The position numbers and the translations under genes were made by a program. 64,000 nucleotides of DNA from Streptomyces filamentosus. Its GTDB lineage: Bacteria > Actinomycetota > Actinomycetes > Streptomycetales > Streptomycetaceae. The stretch is taken from NCBI RefSeq assembly GCF_014654895.1, contig NZ_BNBE01000003.1, forward strand, positions 1,268,501 to 1,332,500. The letters run 5' to 3'. Below are positions 17,034 through 26,267 of the stretch, one piece after another. How positions within the stretch are numbered: position 1 is the first letter of the stretch; each line of letters begins with the position of its first letter. The notes beneath the pieces were generated by a model. The model did not search any database and was not told the origin of the DNA. It saw only the letters and a program-made list of their open reading frames with translations.

Positions 17034-17381
17034 TCAGTTCGGCGGGAGCGAGCGCGGCCCGGCACCCCGACGGCTCCGCGGCACCGGCCGGAGCGGGCCC
17101 GCCGCCGGCTGCTCCTCGGCGCCGACCGCGCGCTGACCGGACTCCGGCGCCGCCTGGGCGTCGGCGAGCGGCTCGGCCTGGAGAAGGTCGGCGACCGTGC
17201 AGTTCAGCGCGGCGCACATCTTGTCCAGGTCCTCCAGGCGCACGGTGACCGGGGTCCCGCCCCACAGCGCGGCCACCTTGCTCAGCGACGGATTGAACCC
17301 CACCTGCTGGAAGGCGGCCAGCACCTCGGTCGGCCGCCACAGGTCCCGTTGCGCGGCCACCATCCGAAGGTTCCATTTCAC
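17034..17381 (-). CDS. Xre-family helix-turn-helix regulator of the recombinase module
   Basis: A 115-residue protein. Residues of about 15-68 form an Xre/Cro HTH (WRPTEVLAAFQQVGFNPSLSKVAALWGGTPVTVRLEDLDKMCAALNCTVADLLQ), followed by a disordered proline- and arginine-rich tail. The GTG start overlaps the stop of the tyrosine recombinase gene (GTGA). A palindrome in front of that gene at 18592-18608 is a candidate target. It probably represses transcription of the element. Confidence 0.8.
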   Translation of the reverse strand: MKWNLRMVAAQRDLWRPTEVLAAFQQVGFNPSLSKVAALWGGTPVTVRLEDLDKMCAALNCTVADLLQAEPLADAQAAPESGQRAVGAEEQPAAGPLRPVPRSRRGAGPRSLPPN

Positions 17382-18568
17382 CGTAGGTTCCCCTTGTCCA
17401 TCACCAGTCGTTGAGCCGCCCGGGAGCTCGCGGTCAGGTTCGCGTGCTCAGGGTCGGCGTGAGCGGTCGCCATGTACCGAAGTGTCGTGGTTGCCCAGTC
17501 GTGTCCGAGGACCTTCTGCACTTCCCACAACGTCATCCCGCGCTCGTAGTTGTGGGTCGCGCAGGCGTGACGCAGCAGGTGCGGGAAGAGGTCGGTGACC
17601 GGGCCGGTCAGGTAGTTCGCGGCCGCCGTGTGCAGCGCCTTGCGGAACGTGGACGGCACGATCGCCGGCGCGATCGGCAGGTTCAGCGAGGCGACCGCGG
17701 TCGGCTTGCGCTCCGAGGGCCACAGCGGCGCCCGCGGGTGTTCGATGTCGTCGCCGAACTCGCCGCGGATCTCCTCGATGTACCACCACAGCAGGGCCCG
17801 GCCCTCCTGGAACATGTACGCCTCGCGCGGCCGCGGCCCCGAGCCGTGGGCGCCCTTGCCCAGTACGACGAACCGGCCCCACTGCCCGTGCTCCCAGTGC
17901 AGGTCGCCCATGCACACGCCGCAGAGCTCCGCGGCGCGGACACCGGAGAGGTAGGCGACCTTGGTCATCACATAGTCGCGGCAGGCGACCAGGTACTTCC
18001 GGGCGTTGGGCAGGTCCTCGCGCCACCGGCCGAGGAAGTCGCGCATCGCCGTCTGCGACGGCGGGATCCGCAGGCCGAAGTCCCCGCGGTGCCGGGGCCT
18101 GTTGAACGGGTCGATCGGCGACTCGACGGTGGCGCCGAAGCGCCGCATGATCTCGCCGGCGTATCGCTGCTCGAGGAACGCGAAGTACGCGTCGATCTTG
18201 TTGATCTTTCCGCGCAGCGTCGATGGTGCCCGCTTGCCCGGCCCGGCGAAGTAGCGGTCGACCTCACGCGGAGACAGCTGCCACGGCACGGTGCCGTAGT
18301 AGTCGCAGACCTCCAACACGGGCTTGAGCAGGCCGTCGAGCGTCGTCGGCGCCAGACCGGCCGCGTCCCGAGCCCACTGGTACTCCGAGAGCGTGTCGAG
18401 GAAGAAACTCTCCTCGTCGACGGCGGACATGCGGGCCTGTCGGCGGCGCTGCAAGGTGACGACGTCCGCCAGCCCCGACTCCACCGAGACCGCGGCCGGG
18501 TCTACTATCGCGCTGGCATCCGCGATCGGGCGTACCAGCGTCAGCACGCGACTTTCGGAATCTGACAC
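17378..18568 (-). CDS. Tyrosine recombinase/integrase
   Basis: A 396-residue site-specific recombinase with an N-terminal SAM-like DNA-binding domain (FLDTLSEYQWARDAAGLAPTTLDGLL) and a C-terminal catalytic domain. Catalytic residues are visible: Arg in YLSGVRAAELCGV, His-x-x-Arg in PHLLRHACATH, His in LGHDWATTTLRYM with the Tyr nucleophile in TLRYMA. It heads the three-gene module (recombinase, Xre, zinc-ribbon protein) transcribed leftward towards the ars genes. The GTG at 18568 lies 24 bases from a palindromic site. No attachment site could be identified by eye. Confidence 0.9.
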   Translation of the reverse strand: MSDSESRVLTLVRPIADASAIVDPAAVSVESGLADVVTLQRRRQARMSAVDEESFFLDTLSEYQWARDAAGLAPTTLDGLLKPVLEVCDYYGTVPWQLSPREVDRYFAGPGKRAPSTLRGKINKIDAYFAFLEQRYAGEIMRRFGATVESPIDPFNRPRHRGDFGLRIPPSQTAMRDFLGRWREDLPNARKYLVACRDYVMTKVAYLSGVRAAELCGVCMGDLHWEHGQWGRFVVLGKGAHGSGPRPREAYMFQEGRALLWWYIEEIRGEFGDDIEHPRAPLWPSERKPTAVASLNLPIAPAIVPSTFRKALHTAAANYLTGPVTDLFPHLLRHACATHNYERGMTLWEVQKVLGHDWATTTLRYMATAHADPEHANLTASSRAAQRLVMDKGNLR

Positions 18569-18591
18569 GGACCGGGAAATTACAGGGACTA

Positions 18592-18608
18592 CTCGCAGAA
18601 TCTGCGAG
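18592..18608. promoter_or_regulatory. Palindrome in front of the recombinase module
   Basis: CTCGCAGA-a-TCTGCGAG is a perfect inverted repeat with 8-bp arms and one central base, 24 bases upstream of the recombinase start. It is a likely operator for the Xre protein encoded at 17034-17381. Confidence 0.6.
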
Positions 18609-18622
18609 ATACTGCTGAGATC

Positions 18623-18883
18623 TCACACCAACGTGTGAACGCCGCCGAGGGCGCGCCCTGCCTGCTGAAATGCAGCTTCGGAAGCCCAGACAGGGGCAGG
18701 GGAACCCGCGCGTACTCCACTAGTGAATGTGCTGCCGTCCGGGAGCACGGTGAGCGTGCGGGCCGTTCCCAGTCCGGTGTACGTCGCCGACAGCGCCTGG
18801 TACACGATGCCCAGGTGGCCTCTGGTCTGGATGACATGGCCGTGCTCGGTACGCCGCCATCGTGGGACAGGGTCGCTGAACAT
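18623..18883 (-). CDS. Small hypothetical protein
   Basis: An 86-residue frame with ordinary protein composition (HVIQTRGHLGIVYQALSATYTGLGTARTLTVLPDGS, then PAPVWASEAAFQQAGRALGGVHTLV). I do not recognise the family. It lies immediately upstream of the recombinase module on the same strand. The start is ATG 18883 without a clear ribosome binding site. It could be a chance frame, but the composition argues for a gene. Confidence 0.45.
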   Translation of the reverse strand: MFSDPVPRWRRTEHGHVIQTRGHLGIVYQALSATYTGLGTARTLTVLPDGSTFTSGVRAGSPAPVWASEAAFQQAGRALGGVHTLV

Positions 18884-19202
18884 GACCGCGCCGCGCAGGC
18901 CGGCGTCCGCGGCGGACCTCAGCGCGGCCGAGGTGAAGAAACTCTCGCCGTTGCTGGGTACGGACTCGCTGAGGACGAGACGCGCGATCTCGGCGCTCTC
19001 TCGGTAGGGTTGGTTCTACGCATCGAGGGCGGTCATCGTCGCAGCTCACGTCACGTGCTACCTGTGGGTCGACGTGTTGACGGACTGGACGAGCCCATCG
19101 ACTCGGCTGCGACTGGGCAGTCACCTGCGCTAGGTGTTTATGAACGTCGAGCGCACGGAGGGTCGGGACGTGTCGACTCGCGTTAGGCGATAGACAGGTG
19201 GA
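18884..19202. other. Intergenic stretch without a recognised gene
   Basis: About 320 bases between the small minus-strand frame and the plus-strand gene at 19203. I see no gene, repeat or clear promoter apart from the AT-richer stretch ahead of 19203. Confidence 0.3.
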
Positions 19203-19640
19203 GTGACGGACCGCGGTGAGCCGGACGCCGGCGACGAAAACGAGGCCCTGCCCGAGCTGTGTGATCTGTGCGGGACGGTGGTGGCGGACAGCACCGAGTT
19301 GTATGCCGTGGTCCCGGACTCGTCGGTCGTCCATGCCGTCGACCCACGGCTCGACGGGAAACGCATGGTCGTGGGCTGTTCGCGCGAGCACCTGGCCGAG
19401 CTCGTCGAGCAGTACAAGGGCCGGCCGTTCATCGACGCCGAGCTGTGGGCAGGCAAGATCGGCCGTGCGATCGAGGCTCGCGGTGGAAAGGTCACTCCCG
19501 AGGAGCTAACCGAGGAGACCGGACTCGCCGAGGCCCAGATCGAACTCGGGATGTTGTGGCAGAACCTGGGCGCGTTGCGCTGGCATCAGCGGTTCGGCGG
19601 AGAAGGACCGCCAGAGTCGACGGAGGACCGACCCGGCTGA
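19203..19640 (+). CDS. Hypothetical protein with a CxxC motif
   Basis: A 145-residue acidic protein. The N-terminal half has CDLCGTVVADSTELYAVVPDS and a later GCSREHLAELVEQY, suggesting one zinc site (Cys-x2-Cys plus Cys/His). The C-terminal half is helical (EELTEETGLAEAQIELGMLWQNLGALRWHQRF). Function is not recognised. The gene sits alone between the recombinase module and the leftward pair at 19757-22254. Confidence 0.65.
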   Translation: MTDRGEPDAGDENEALPELCDLCGTVVADSTELYAVVPDSSVVHAVDPRLDGKRMVVGCSREHLAELVEQYKGRPFIDAELWAGKIGRAIEARGGKVTPEELTEETGLAEAQIELGMLWQNLGALRWHQRFGGEGPPESTEDRPG

Positions 19641-19756
19641 GGTGAAGCTGGCCGCGCGGACCACGGCGGCCAAGCTGAAGGGTGATACGGCGCTGTCAAC
19701 CTGCTTCGCCACGCTGTGGAGACGGCCTCCGACGATGGCGGCTGGGCCCACCTCCG

Positions 19757-20908
19757 CTACGCGCAGTCCCCAGTGATCTGGAGGGTGTCCAGGCTGAGGA
19801 AATGGTTCAGCCCGGGCACCGTGTCGCCGTCGTACTGCGAGGGAAGCTCGCACCCCGGGTACACCGCCAGCAGCGGCGGGCCGCCGCCGGTCTGCTCGTC
19901 CTCCTCCGCCACCGTCCAGCGCAGAGCCCTGACCGAGTGGTACCACCGGTCGCCGAAGTCGAACAGGTACGTGCCGCTGTGGCCGGGGGCAAGGAACCCG
20001 GCCACAGTAGCCCCGGCACCGGCCCCGCTTCCCTCGCCGCCGTCCGAACGGGAAGCGGCCGAAGGCATCCAGTCCCAGTAGCCCCAGGGCAGCTCGACGT
20101 CGATCCCGTCCACTCCGCCGCGCGACGGCCAACTCTCGCGGTACAGCCGGTGCCCGGGAGAGAAGCTGAAGCAGGCCATATGCTCCTCGGTCCGGGCGTA
20201 TACGCGGTCGATCGCCGTGGCCAGGTCCATCCAGTTGTGGCGGCGGCCCAGGACCAGCGTGAAGGCCTCGTCCGGATCGTGATAGTCGCCGCTGACCATC
20301 ACGACCAGCCCCCGGCCGGGGTCCGGTTCCTCGAACCGGTGGATCGCCGGCGCCCGTTTCGCCCGGCACAGCCGCTCGTCTGCCTCGACGAGCTGGCGCA
20401 GGTTCCGCCCGGAGCGGGAGCGGTCGTACTCGCGCGTCCGTGGCCCCGAGAGTTTCGGGTTGCCCGCGCGGGGAGCGGGCAGCCAGCTGAAACCCGGCAC
20501 GGCCTCCAGTTCGGCGGCTCGCTCCTCGGTAAGGCGGCCCTGACGACGGCGGCGCCGCTGCTCGTAGACCCACTCGCCCAGCGGCAGCGCGTCGACCATC
20601 TCCCCGCGCGGGGGCATCCGCTGATGCTCCTCCAGGTAGTCCTCCAGCGCGTCGAGCTGATCGGCCCACCGGTCCTGCCGAGCATTCCAGGACCAGCCCG
20701 GCAGCTCTTCCAGGGCCCGGACTTGCACTTCGGTCAGCTGTTCGCGGCGCTGTCGGCACTTGTTGACCCACCTCCCCAGCGCGAGGCCCCGGTAGCGGCT
20801 GCGCTGAGGGACATCGGCGTCGCCGTACTCCTCGGCCCAGGACCGCAACAGGTCCAGTCCCTGGGCCCACTGCTCCGAGACGTCCACCGCCTCACGCTCG
20901 CTGGTCAC
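19757..20908 (-). CDS. Helicase-associated repeats fused to a pRiA4b ORF-3-like domain
   Basis: A 383-residue protein with two recognisable parts. Residues of about 15-150 contain two helicase-associated (HA) repeats, the nucleic-acid-binding units usually found behind helicases: GLDLLRSWAEEYGDADVPQRS...LGRWVNKCRQRREQLTEVQVRALEELPGWSW and a second copy ending in AVPGFSW. Residues of about 210-380 resemble the plasmid pRiA4b ORF-3 family: FTLVLGRRHNWMDLATAID, then TYLFDFGDRWYHSVRAL, then LLAVYPGCELPSQYDGD. No helicase domain is present. The GTG start at 20908 overlaps the stop of the preceding gene (GTGA). The combination looks unusual; the role is unknown. Confidence 0.65.
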   Translation of the reverse strand: MTSEREAVDVSEQWAQGLDLLRSWAEEYGDADVPQRSRYRGLALGRWVNKCRQRREQLTEVQVRALEELPGWSWNARQDRWADQLDALEDYLEEHQRMPPRGEMVDALPLGEWVYEQRRRRRQGRLTEERAAELEAVPGFSWLPAPRAGNPKLSGPRTREYDRSRSGRNLRQLVEADERLCRAKRAPAIHRFEEPDPGRGLVVMVSGDYHDPDEAFTLVLGRRHNWMDLATAIDRVYARTEEHMACFSFSPGHRLYRESWPSRGGVDGIDVELPWGYWDWMPSAASRSDGGEGSGAGAGATVAGFLAPGHSGTYLFDFGDRWYHSVRALRWTVAEEDEQTGGGPPLLAVYPGCELPSQYDGDTVPGLNHFLSLDTLQITGDCA

Positions 20909-22254
20909 GCCCGGCCTCCCCCGGCGGTGGTGGTGGTGCGCACCGGCCATCCCAGCGCCTCGGCGACGACCTCCACCCCGAGGGTCAGCGTCCAGTAGGC
21001 CCCCGGCTCCGCGCCCGACAGGTCGCTGCCGACCTGCTCGAAGGCGTCCTCGAGCGAGTCGATCGCGAACTGGTCCACCACGTGCCAGGGCGGACGCTGC
21101 CTGGGCCGTTCCTGTGCCTGGGTGCCCAGGCACACCGCGTAGGCGACCACCGCGGGCCACAGCCGCGCCACGAAGTAGTTGTCCGGGTCGTACGCGTCCT
21201 CGCCGTCCTCGAGCTCGGCGTTGAGTTCGTCACCGATCAGGCTCCGCACCTGGCCCGTCAGCTGCGGATGAGTACGGTCGACGGCCTCGACGACGGCGGC
21301 CAGCGAGGCACCCGGGCCGAAGCCTGCCAGCGCGGCCGGTCGGGCGGCCGGGGGCAGGGGGATCCACAGCCTGCCCGCATCTGCCCAGTGGTCGGCGGCC
21401 AGCCGCCGTCCGTCGTCTCCCCGCAGCCGCTCCAGGAAGGCTTGTCCGCCGGCGCAGGCCAGCAGGGCGGCCACCGCGGTCCATCCGGCGGGGAGCGTGA
21501 TGTCCTGATGGAAGAGCCTGTCCAGGTCCGACGCCAGCTGAAGGGGGTGCAGGTCGACCAGCTCGTTGCTGAAGGCGCACGCCGGGCAGACCCGCGGGCG
21601 GGCTGCTTCGGTGACGGTGAGCAGGTGGTCCGCCGGGTAGGGGTCGGCGCAGACCTCGCACGCCCGCCGGTCGGAGAGCTTGGCGATGTGGGCAGCTCGG
21701 GCCGCGGCGAACGCGGCCGAGACCTGTTGGACGAGCTCGGCAGCGGGGGTGGAGCCCGGAAGGGTGAGGACCATCGCCTCTGGCTCAAGGTCCATGATCC
21801 TGGGGGCGATGAACGTCCACTCGGGGTCCTGGGTGAGGTCGTTGTGCCCGGGGTCATCGGGATCCTCGGGGATCGCCCTGGGCAGCGGACCACGGGTTCG
21901 GGCCAGGGAGGACCGCACGGGGCCGGGCCAGCCGGTCCACTGCCCGCACTCGGCAGCACCGTCCGCTTCGACAGGCCAGTGGGCCGCGCGGAAGGCCGTC
22001 AGCATCCGCTGCTGGAGGTGTTCGGTGATGACCGGCCGGAGCTGCGGGCCAACGGGGCGGTCCGGGGCGAGGAGCAGCTCCAGTGCTGCGGCCCGGCCCG
22101 CCTGGTCCAGTACCGGCGGCAGCAGCCGCTGGCGGGCCGCCTCGACGACACGGCGCAGGGCTTCTTGGTATCCGCACCCACATGCCTGATTCAGGGCTCG
22201 GGCGAGTTGCTGCTGGTGGGAGAGAGAGGACGTCTTCTTGCGAGGTCGCGGCAT
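20905..22254 (-). CDS. Hypothetical protein with a central zinc-binding motif
   Basis: A protein of about 449 residues that I cannot assign. The N-terminus is basic and helical (MPRPRKKTSSLSHQQQLARALNQACGCGYQEALRRVV). A central CEVCADPYPADHLLTVTEAARPRVCPACAF is a four-cysteine zinc site. The C-terminal half is helical and acidic. ATG 22254 was chosen because the basic N-terminal helix starts there. It is translationally coupled to the HA-repeat protein, and the two may be cargo of the Tn554-like element to the right. Confidence 0.6.
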   Translation of the reverse strand: MPRPRKKTSSLSHQQQLARALNQACGCGYQEALRRVVEAARQRLLPPVLDQAGRAAALELLLAPDRPVGPQLRPVITEHLQQRMLTAFRAAHWPVEADGAAECGQWTGWPGPVRSSLARTRGPLPRAIPEDPDDPGHNDLTQDPEWTFIAPRIMDLEPEAMVLTLPGSTPAAELVQQVSAAFAAARAAHIAKLSDRRACEVCADPYPADHLLTVTEAARPRVCPACAFSNELVDLHPLQLASDLDRLFHQDITLPAGWTAVAALLACAGGQAFLERLRGDDGRRLAADHWADAGRLWIPLPPAARPAALAGFGPGASLAAVVEAVDRTHPQLTGQVRSLIGDELNAELEDGEDAYDPDNYFVARLWPAVVAYAVCLGTQAQERPRQRPPWHVVDQFAIDSLEDAFEQVGSDLSGAEPGAYWTLTLGVEVVAEALGWPVRTTTTAGGGRA

Positions 22255-23007
22255 GACCGACTCCTGTACACAACGCCAGCCGGACCGTCCCACCACGAGC
22301 CCAGCCGTGTGCACGGATGGTCAAGGAAACGCCTGATCCACGCTCGCCTCCCCGCGGCCGCGGGGTTCACTCCCATAAGGCCGGCGGTGGGGCCGACCCC
22401 GAGCATGCACTGGCGACAGCACACTGTGAGAATCATAGCGATTCAAGTCCGCCGTACCGCAAGGCGGATCGAGTATGTCGGCAGTCTGATCGAGGTGTGT
22501 CGGAACACGCCCGATTAGTGCCGCTCCGTGGCAAGGTTCTGTTCAGTACCGGGTCCCGGTTGGGCGGCCTCGTGTTCTCTCCGACTGCGAGGGGCGATGA
22601 GGCTTCCCGCGGCGGTGAACAGGTCCGTAGTCCGTCTCCGGTTGCTGAGGCCGTTTTGGTGGATCGCGTCACGGCGGCCTCCCCTGCCTCTGGCAGGGGT
22701 AGCCGAAACGCCTGCCCTACGCGGCCGAGCTGACGGACGATCGGGCCAGGTCGCGAGCGGCGGATGCGTCACCCGGCGGGAGAGGATCTCCGACATCGTG
22801 GGAGACGATCTCCGAGCAGGGTGTCATCGTCCCTGGTCAGCGAGTTCCGTCGGCGCACCTCCCCGCGAAGGAGTGGCGACCGTTCTCTATGTACGCGACA
22901 AGCGCCACGGCGGAGGTGGAGCCCAGTAGGTCAGGGCAGGGGGCTGATCCGGCCCGCTGAAGAGGCCGTCAGGGATGAAACGGAGGCCCCGGTCAGCGGC
23001 GGGCTTC
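22255..23007. other. Gene-poor gap behind the tnpC-like gene
   Basis: About 750 bases without a convincing gene on either strand. It contains an 8-bp hairpin, CCCCTGCC (22681-22688) / GGCAGGGG (22692-22699), which could end transcription from the recombinase trio. The gap may hold the end of the Tn554-like element or decayed genes, but I found no inverted repeat or target duplication. Confidence 0.3.
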
Positions 23008-23676
23008 TCAAGGGCAGGGCGGCGCGAGGGCGGCTGAGACTGTCCGGGGTGGTGTCGAAGTATCTGCGGCGATCAGCCGGCTGTTCTCGATCATCAGCCG
23101 TTGGTTGACGTTGCGGAGTGCCTGCATGGCGGTCTCTGCTTGACGGCTGGCTGCGAGCGCTGCGTCTCGTTGCTCGCGCAGTTCCTCCATCTCCGTGTCG
23201 CGCAACGAGCGGGCGTTCAGGCCGTCGCGAAGGCGGGCACCCAGGTTATGGGCGCGTAGCGTGCGTAGCTCGTTCTGTACTTCGTGAAGGGTCCGTTGCA
23301 GGGCGGTGTTCTGTTCCAGGAGCATGCGGTTCTCGACTTCGAGAGCCGCCTCCTTGCGGGCGGTCGCTGCTGCCGCCGCCCGCGGCCGGTCTTGGGCGAG
23401 ATGGGCGCGGACAGTCTCGGCTTCGGCTTTGAGGTCGCGGTGGCGTTGAAGGTACTGCAGGTTGACGGCGGCCCGCCGGGTGATCTCCGCATCGGAGAGG
23501 GCCTGGCGGTCCTTGCGCATCGCGGCCAGGACGTCGAGCACCCGCTGTCGGCACCGTTCGCTGTCTGCGCGGCGTCGTTCAACGGCGGCCGCCCTGCCAG
23601 CGTCGAGGGCCTTGGCCCGTCCGGCGGGGACCGTCGCCTGGCCTGGCTGCGTGCGCGGGGCGGCCGGGCGCGTCAT
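23008..23676 (-). CDS. TnpC-like coiled-coil protein of a Tn554-type element
   Basis: A 222-residue, largely helical protein. A basic N-terminal third contains the conserved-looking ARRAAAVERRRADSERCRQRVLDVLAAMRKDRQALSDAEITRRAAVNLQYLQRHRDLK, followed by a long coiled coil (ALEVENRMLLEQNTALQRTLHEVQNELRTLRAHN). This matches the small third protein that accompanies paired tyrosine recombinases in Tn554-like elements. In Tn554, TnpC influences the orientation and frequency of transposition. The start ATG overlaps the stop of the tnpB-like gene (ATGA). Confidence 0.72.
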   Translation of the reverse strand: MTRPAAPRTQPGQATVPAGRAKALDAGRAAAVERRRADSERCRQRVLDVLAAMRKDRQALSDAEITRRAAVNLQYLQRHRDLKAEAETVRAHLAQDRPRAAAAATARKEAALEVENRMLLEQNTALQRTLHEVQNELRTLRAHNLGARLRDGLNARSLRDTEMEELREQRDAALAASRQAETAMQALRNVNQRLMIENSRLIAADTSTPPRTVSAALAPPCP

Positions 23677-26267
23677 CCCGTCATCGATTCGGTGATGATC
23701 GGGTCGACGGTCGGCTGCTCCAGACGCTGCCGTCCGGCCAGAACTGCCGCTACGGGGATGACGGTGAGGAACCGGTCCCTGGTGTGGAGCCAGGACTCCA
23801 CCGTGGTCCGTTCCTCGGAGGTGAGGGAGCCGATGTCGGCTTCGCATTTGCCGACGAGTTCGTCGATCTGCTGGATCTCCCGGCGCAGCAGCTCCAGGTT
23901 CGCCGCGCTCACCGGCCCCGCGGTGAGCACGCTGCCGTAGGCGCTCTCCAGCGCGGCGAGCTGCTCCGCCTTACCGGCGCGCAGCTGGCGCAGCTCGGGC
24001 AGGTGGGTGAAGTCGGTGGTGTAGAAGGTGCAGGAGAAGCAGCGGTTGTACACCGGGCAGCCGTGCCCGTCGGCGCGGACGTTGTTCATCTCGTGGCAGC
24101 GTCCCGCAGGGACGGGCACCGAGCCGACGCCCGCCCGGATCCGGTCGGCCATGTCGTCGTCGGGGGTGCGGGCGCGAATCCGGCCGCCGGTGAGGTCGAA
24201 CTGATACTTGGCGGCGATGGCGCGCACCGCTTCCATCCGCCGGGGGTGCGAGGGCCGGTAGTAGACCTGCGTGGTGGAGGGGTCCTGGTGGGCCATGAGG
24301 ACTTGCAGGATGTCGAGCGGGACGCCGGCGTCGGCGCGGAGCTGGGCGTAGGTGTGCCGGAAGGCGTAGGGGAACACCCGTGCCGGGTCGAAGGTCTTCC
24401 CGTGCTCATCGGTCACGGCGAACCGGTCGAGCCAGGTCTCCAGCCAGTAGCCGATCGTGCTGCTGTCGTACGGCCGCTCGCCGAGCGCGTTGGCACGGGA
24501 GCGGCGCGGGGTGGGGAACAGCACCATGCGGGTGGACCGGGGCCGGCCGTCTTCGTGGAACAGGTGCGGGGACTCGCCCCGCAAATGGTCCTGCTGGCGG
24601 GTGATGACCTCGGCGTCACTGGGATGGAGCGGAAGTTTGTGCCGCCGGCGGACCTTCTGCATCCAGTACGCGAGGAAGGGGTAGGACCGGCGGCGCACCG
24701 TCCCGTCCGGGTCCTCCACATCGATGTCGTGCCACTGAAGGCAGTCGAACTCCAGGTGCCGGAGCTCCCACGGCCGTCGGCCCACGCGCATGGCCAGCTC
24801 GACGCAGTTGCGGCGGGTACCTGCCGGGAGCAGGGCGAGATTGCGCTCGTCCATGAGCTGGAGGAAGACCTGTTCCGGTAGGGCGTCCTGGGAACGGCCC
24901 TCCAGCTCGCTGGCCGTGTCGTCCCGCTCCGGGTACGGCGGCACGTCCATCTCCAGCAGATGGACGTCCGCAGCATGGTTGTCCGCGAGCCATGCCCTGC
25001 CATGCTCGAGGACCTCACGCAGCATCTTCACCAGCTCGTAGTGGCGCACCGGGGTGACCAGCAGAGGCCCGGCGGCTCGGCGGGAGGGCAGGAGGCGCTC
25101 GGCGACGATCTGCCGTACCGGATCGTCATCGTTGAGGAGCTGGTAGTCGCTGGTGTCACGGGCCCGCTGCGTCAACCAGCGCAGGTAGGCAAGCATGCCG
25201 TCCCGGCCGACTTCCCCCGCCCTTCGGCCCTCGCCGGGCAGGGTGCGAAGGAACATCGCGAACCACCGGGCCGCGAAGCCGACGAGCGTCAACCGTGCCG
25301 ACGAGGCTCCGGCTGCGGCCAGACGGAGGAGGTACTGCTGGGCGAGGTGTGTGACCCAGGGGGCGTGGACGTCCCGCAGATCCACACTCCCGCCCTTGTA
25401 GCGGGGGTTGAGGATGTGCAGCCGGACCAGGGCCCGCGTGTGTTCCGTGGCCGGGTCGGCTTCCAGGAGCGGCAGGGTTTGCTGCCACAGCCGTAAATAC
25501 GTCGTCGTCGCGCCCTTGGGCGGCAGTTCCGCGGCGGCCAGGTCGTCGACGGCATGGTCGCACAGCCAGCGCACCGCCGACTTGACCTGCGCGGGATTGA
25601 TCCGGCCGCCCTGACGAAGCTGGGCCTCGTATCCGCGCAGCACCTGCACTACGACCGTTGGCTCAAGATCGGTGAGCGGCACGACATCGACGGACGTGTA
25701 GATGGCAGCTGCCGTCAGCGCCCAGGCCTCGCGGTCGGGCGTCCCCGCGTTGGACCACTGCCGCTGGTGTGGCAGGCACAGCCGGCTCCGCCGCACCACG
25801 GCCATGCGCGGGCAGACGCGGACCAGGCACTTCCCGAAGCCAGGTCGAGGGGCGCGGCCCCGGGCGAGGTACTCCTCGACGGTCAGCCGGAGCCCCCGGC
25901 GCTCAGAGGCGCAGCTCTTACACAGGCCATGAACCTCCGCGGCACGGTCGCAGCCCACCTGGCACCGATGCTCGGCGTAGGTACGGCGGGCGAGCGGGAC
26001 GGGCGTGCTCGCGCACCAGCTGTCAATGTCGCCCGGGGCGCCGGCCTCCCGCCAGTCGGACGCGCAGCGGTGGCACAGCCACGGCCAGCTCGTGGCCGGC
26101 CGGTCGCACCCGGCGTGCCGGCACCGGCGCAGCGAGTGCCAGTCGGCGCCCAGGGGGAAGCACAGCTGGAGCGGGGAACGGTCAAGGCCGTGCCGGGCCA
26201 GGTAGTCCCAGTCCGGCTCCCACCCGCCTGCGGGAGCTGGGGCGGGCAGAGGTGCAGAAGTCGTCAT
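23673..26267 (-). CDS. TnpB-like tyrosine recombinase with zinc fingers
   Basis: An 864-residue recombinase. Residues 40-170 hold several cysteine-rich units (CRHAGCDRPATSWPWLCHRC, CQVGCDRAAEVHGLCKSC, CLVRVCPRMAVVRRSRLCLPH), the middle is a SAM-like core-binding domain, and residues of about 480-740 are catalytic: Arg in MRVGRRPWELRHLEFD, the box YAFRHTYAQLRADAGV, and His plus Tyr in LMAHQDPSTTQVYYRPS. A further Cys cluster follows (GHGCPVYNRCFSC), then a coiled coil. It matches TnpB of Tn554-like elements but is longer. Its start overlaps the tnpA-like stop (ATGA). Confidence 0.82.
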   Translation of the reverse strand: MTTSAPLPAPAPAGGWEPDWDYLARHGLDRSPLQLCFPLGADWHSLRRCRHAGCDRPATSWPWLCHRCASDWREAGAPGDIDSWCASTPVPLARRTYAEHRCQVGCDRAAEVHGLCKSCASERRGLRLTVEEYLARGRAPRPGFGKCLVRVCPRMAVVRRSRLCLPHQRQWSNAGTPDREAWALTAAAIYTSVDVVPLTDLEPTVVVQVLRGYEAQLRQGGRINPAQVKSAVRWLCDHAVDDLAAAELPPKGATTTYLRLWQQTLPLLEADPATEHTRALVRLHILNPRYKGGSVDLRDVHAPWVTHLAQQYLLRLAAAGASSARLTLVGFAARWFAMFLRTLPGEGRRAGEVGRDGMLAYLRWLTQRARDTSDYQLLNDDDPVRQIVAERLLPSRRAAGPLLVTPVRHYELVKMLREVLEHGRAWLADNHAADVHLLEMDVPPYPERDDTASELEGRSQDALPEQVFLQLMDERNLALLPAGTRRNCVELAMRVGRRPWELRHLEFDCLQWHDIDVEDPDGTVRRRSYPFLAYWMQKVRRRHKLPLHPSDAEVITRQQDHLRGESPHLFHEDGRPRSTRMVLFPTPRRSRANALGERPYDSSTIGYWLETWLDRFAVTDEHGKTFDPARVFPYAFRHTYAQLRADAGVPLDILQVLMAHQDPSTTQVYYRPSHPRRMEAVRAIAAKYQFDLTGGRIRARTPDDDMADRIRAGVGSVPVPAGRCHEMNNVRADGHGCPVYNRCFSCTFYTTDFTHLPELRQLRAGKAEQLAALESAYGSVLTAGPVSAANLELLRREIQQIDELVGKCEADIGSLTSEERTTVESWLHTRDRFLTVIPVAAVLAGRQRLEQPTVDPIITESMTG

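Noticed and set aside
18884..19202. tRNA gene or attachment site beside the recombinase genes
   Set aside because: No cloverleaf-forming sequence, CCA end or long direct repeat was found here or elsewhere in the window by eye.
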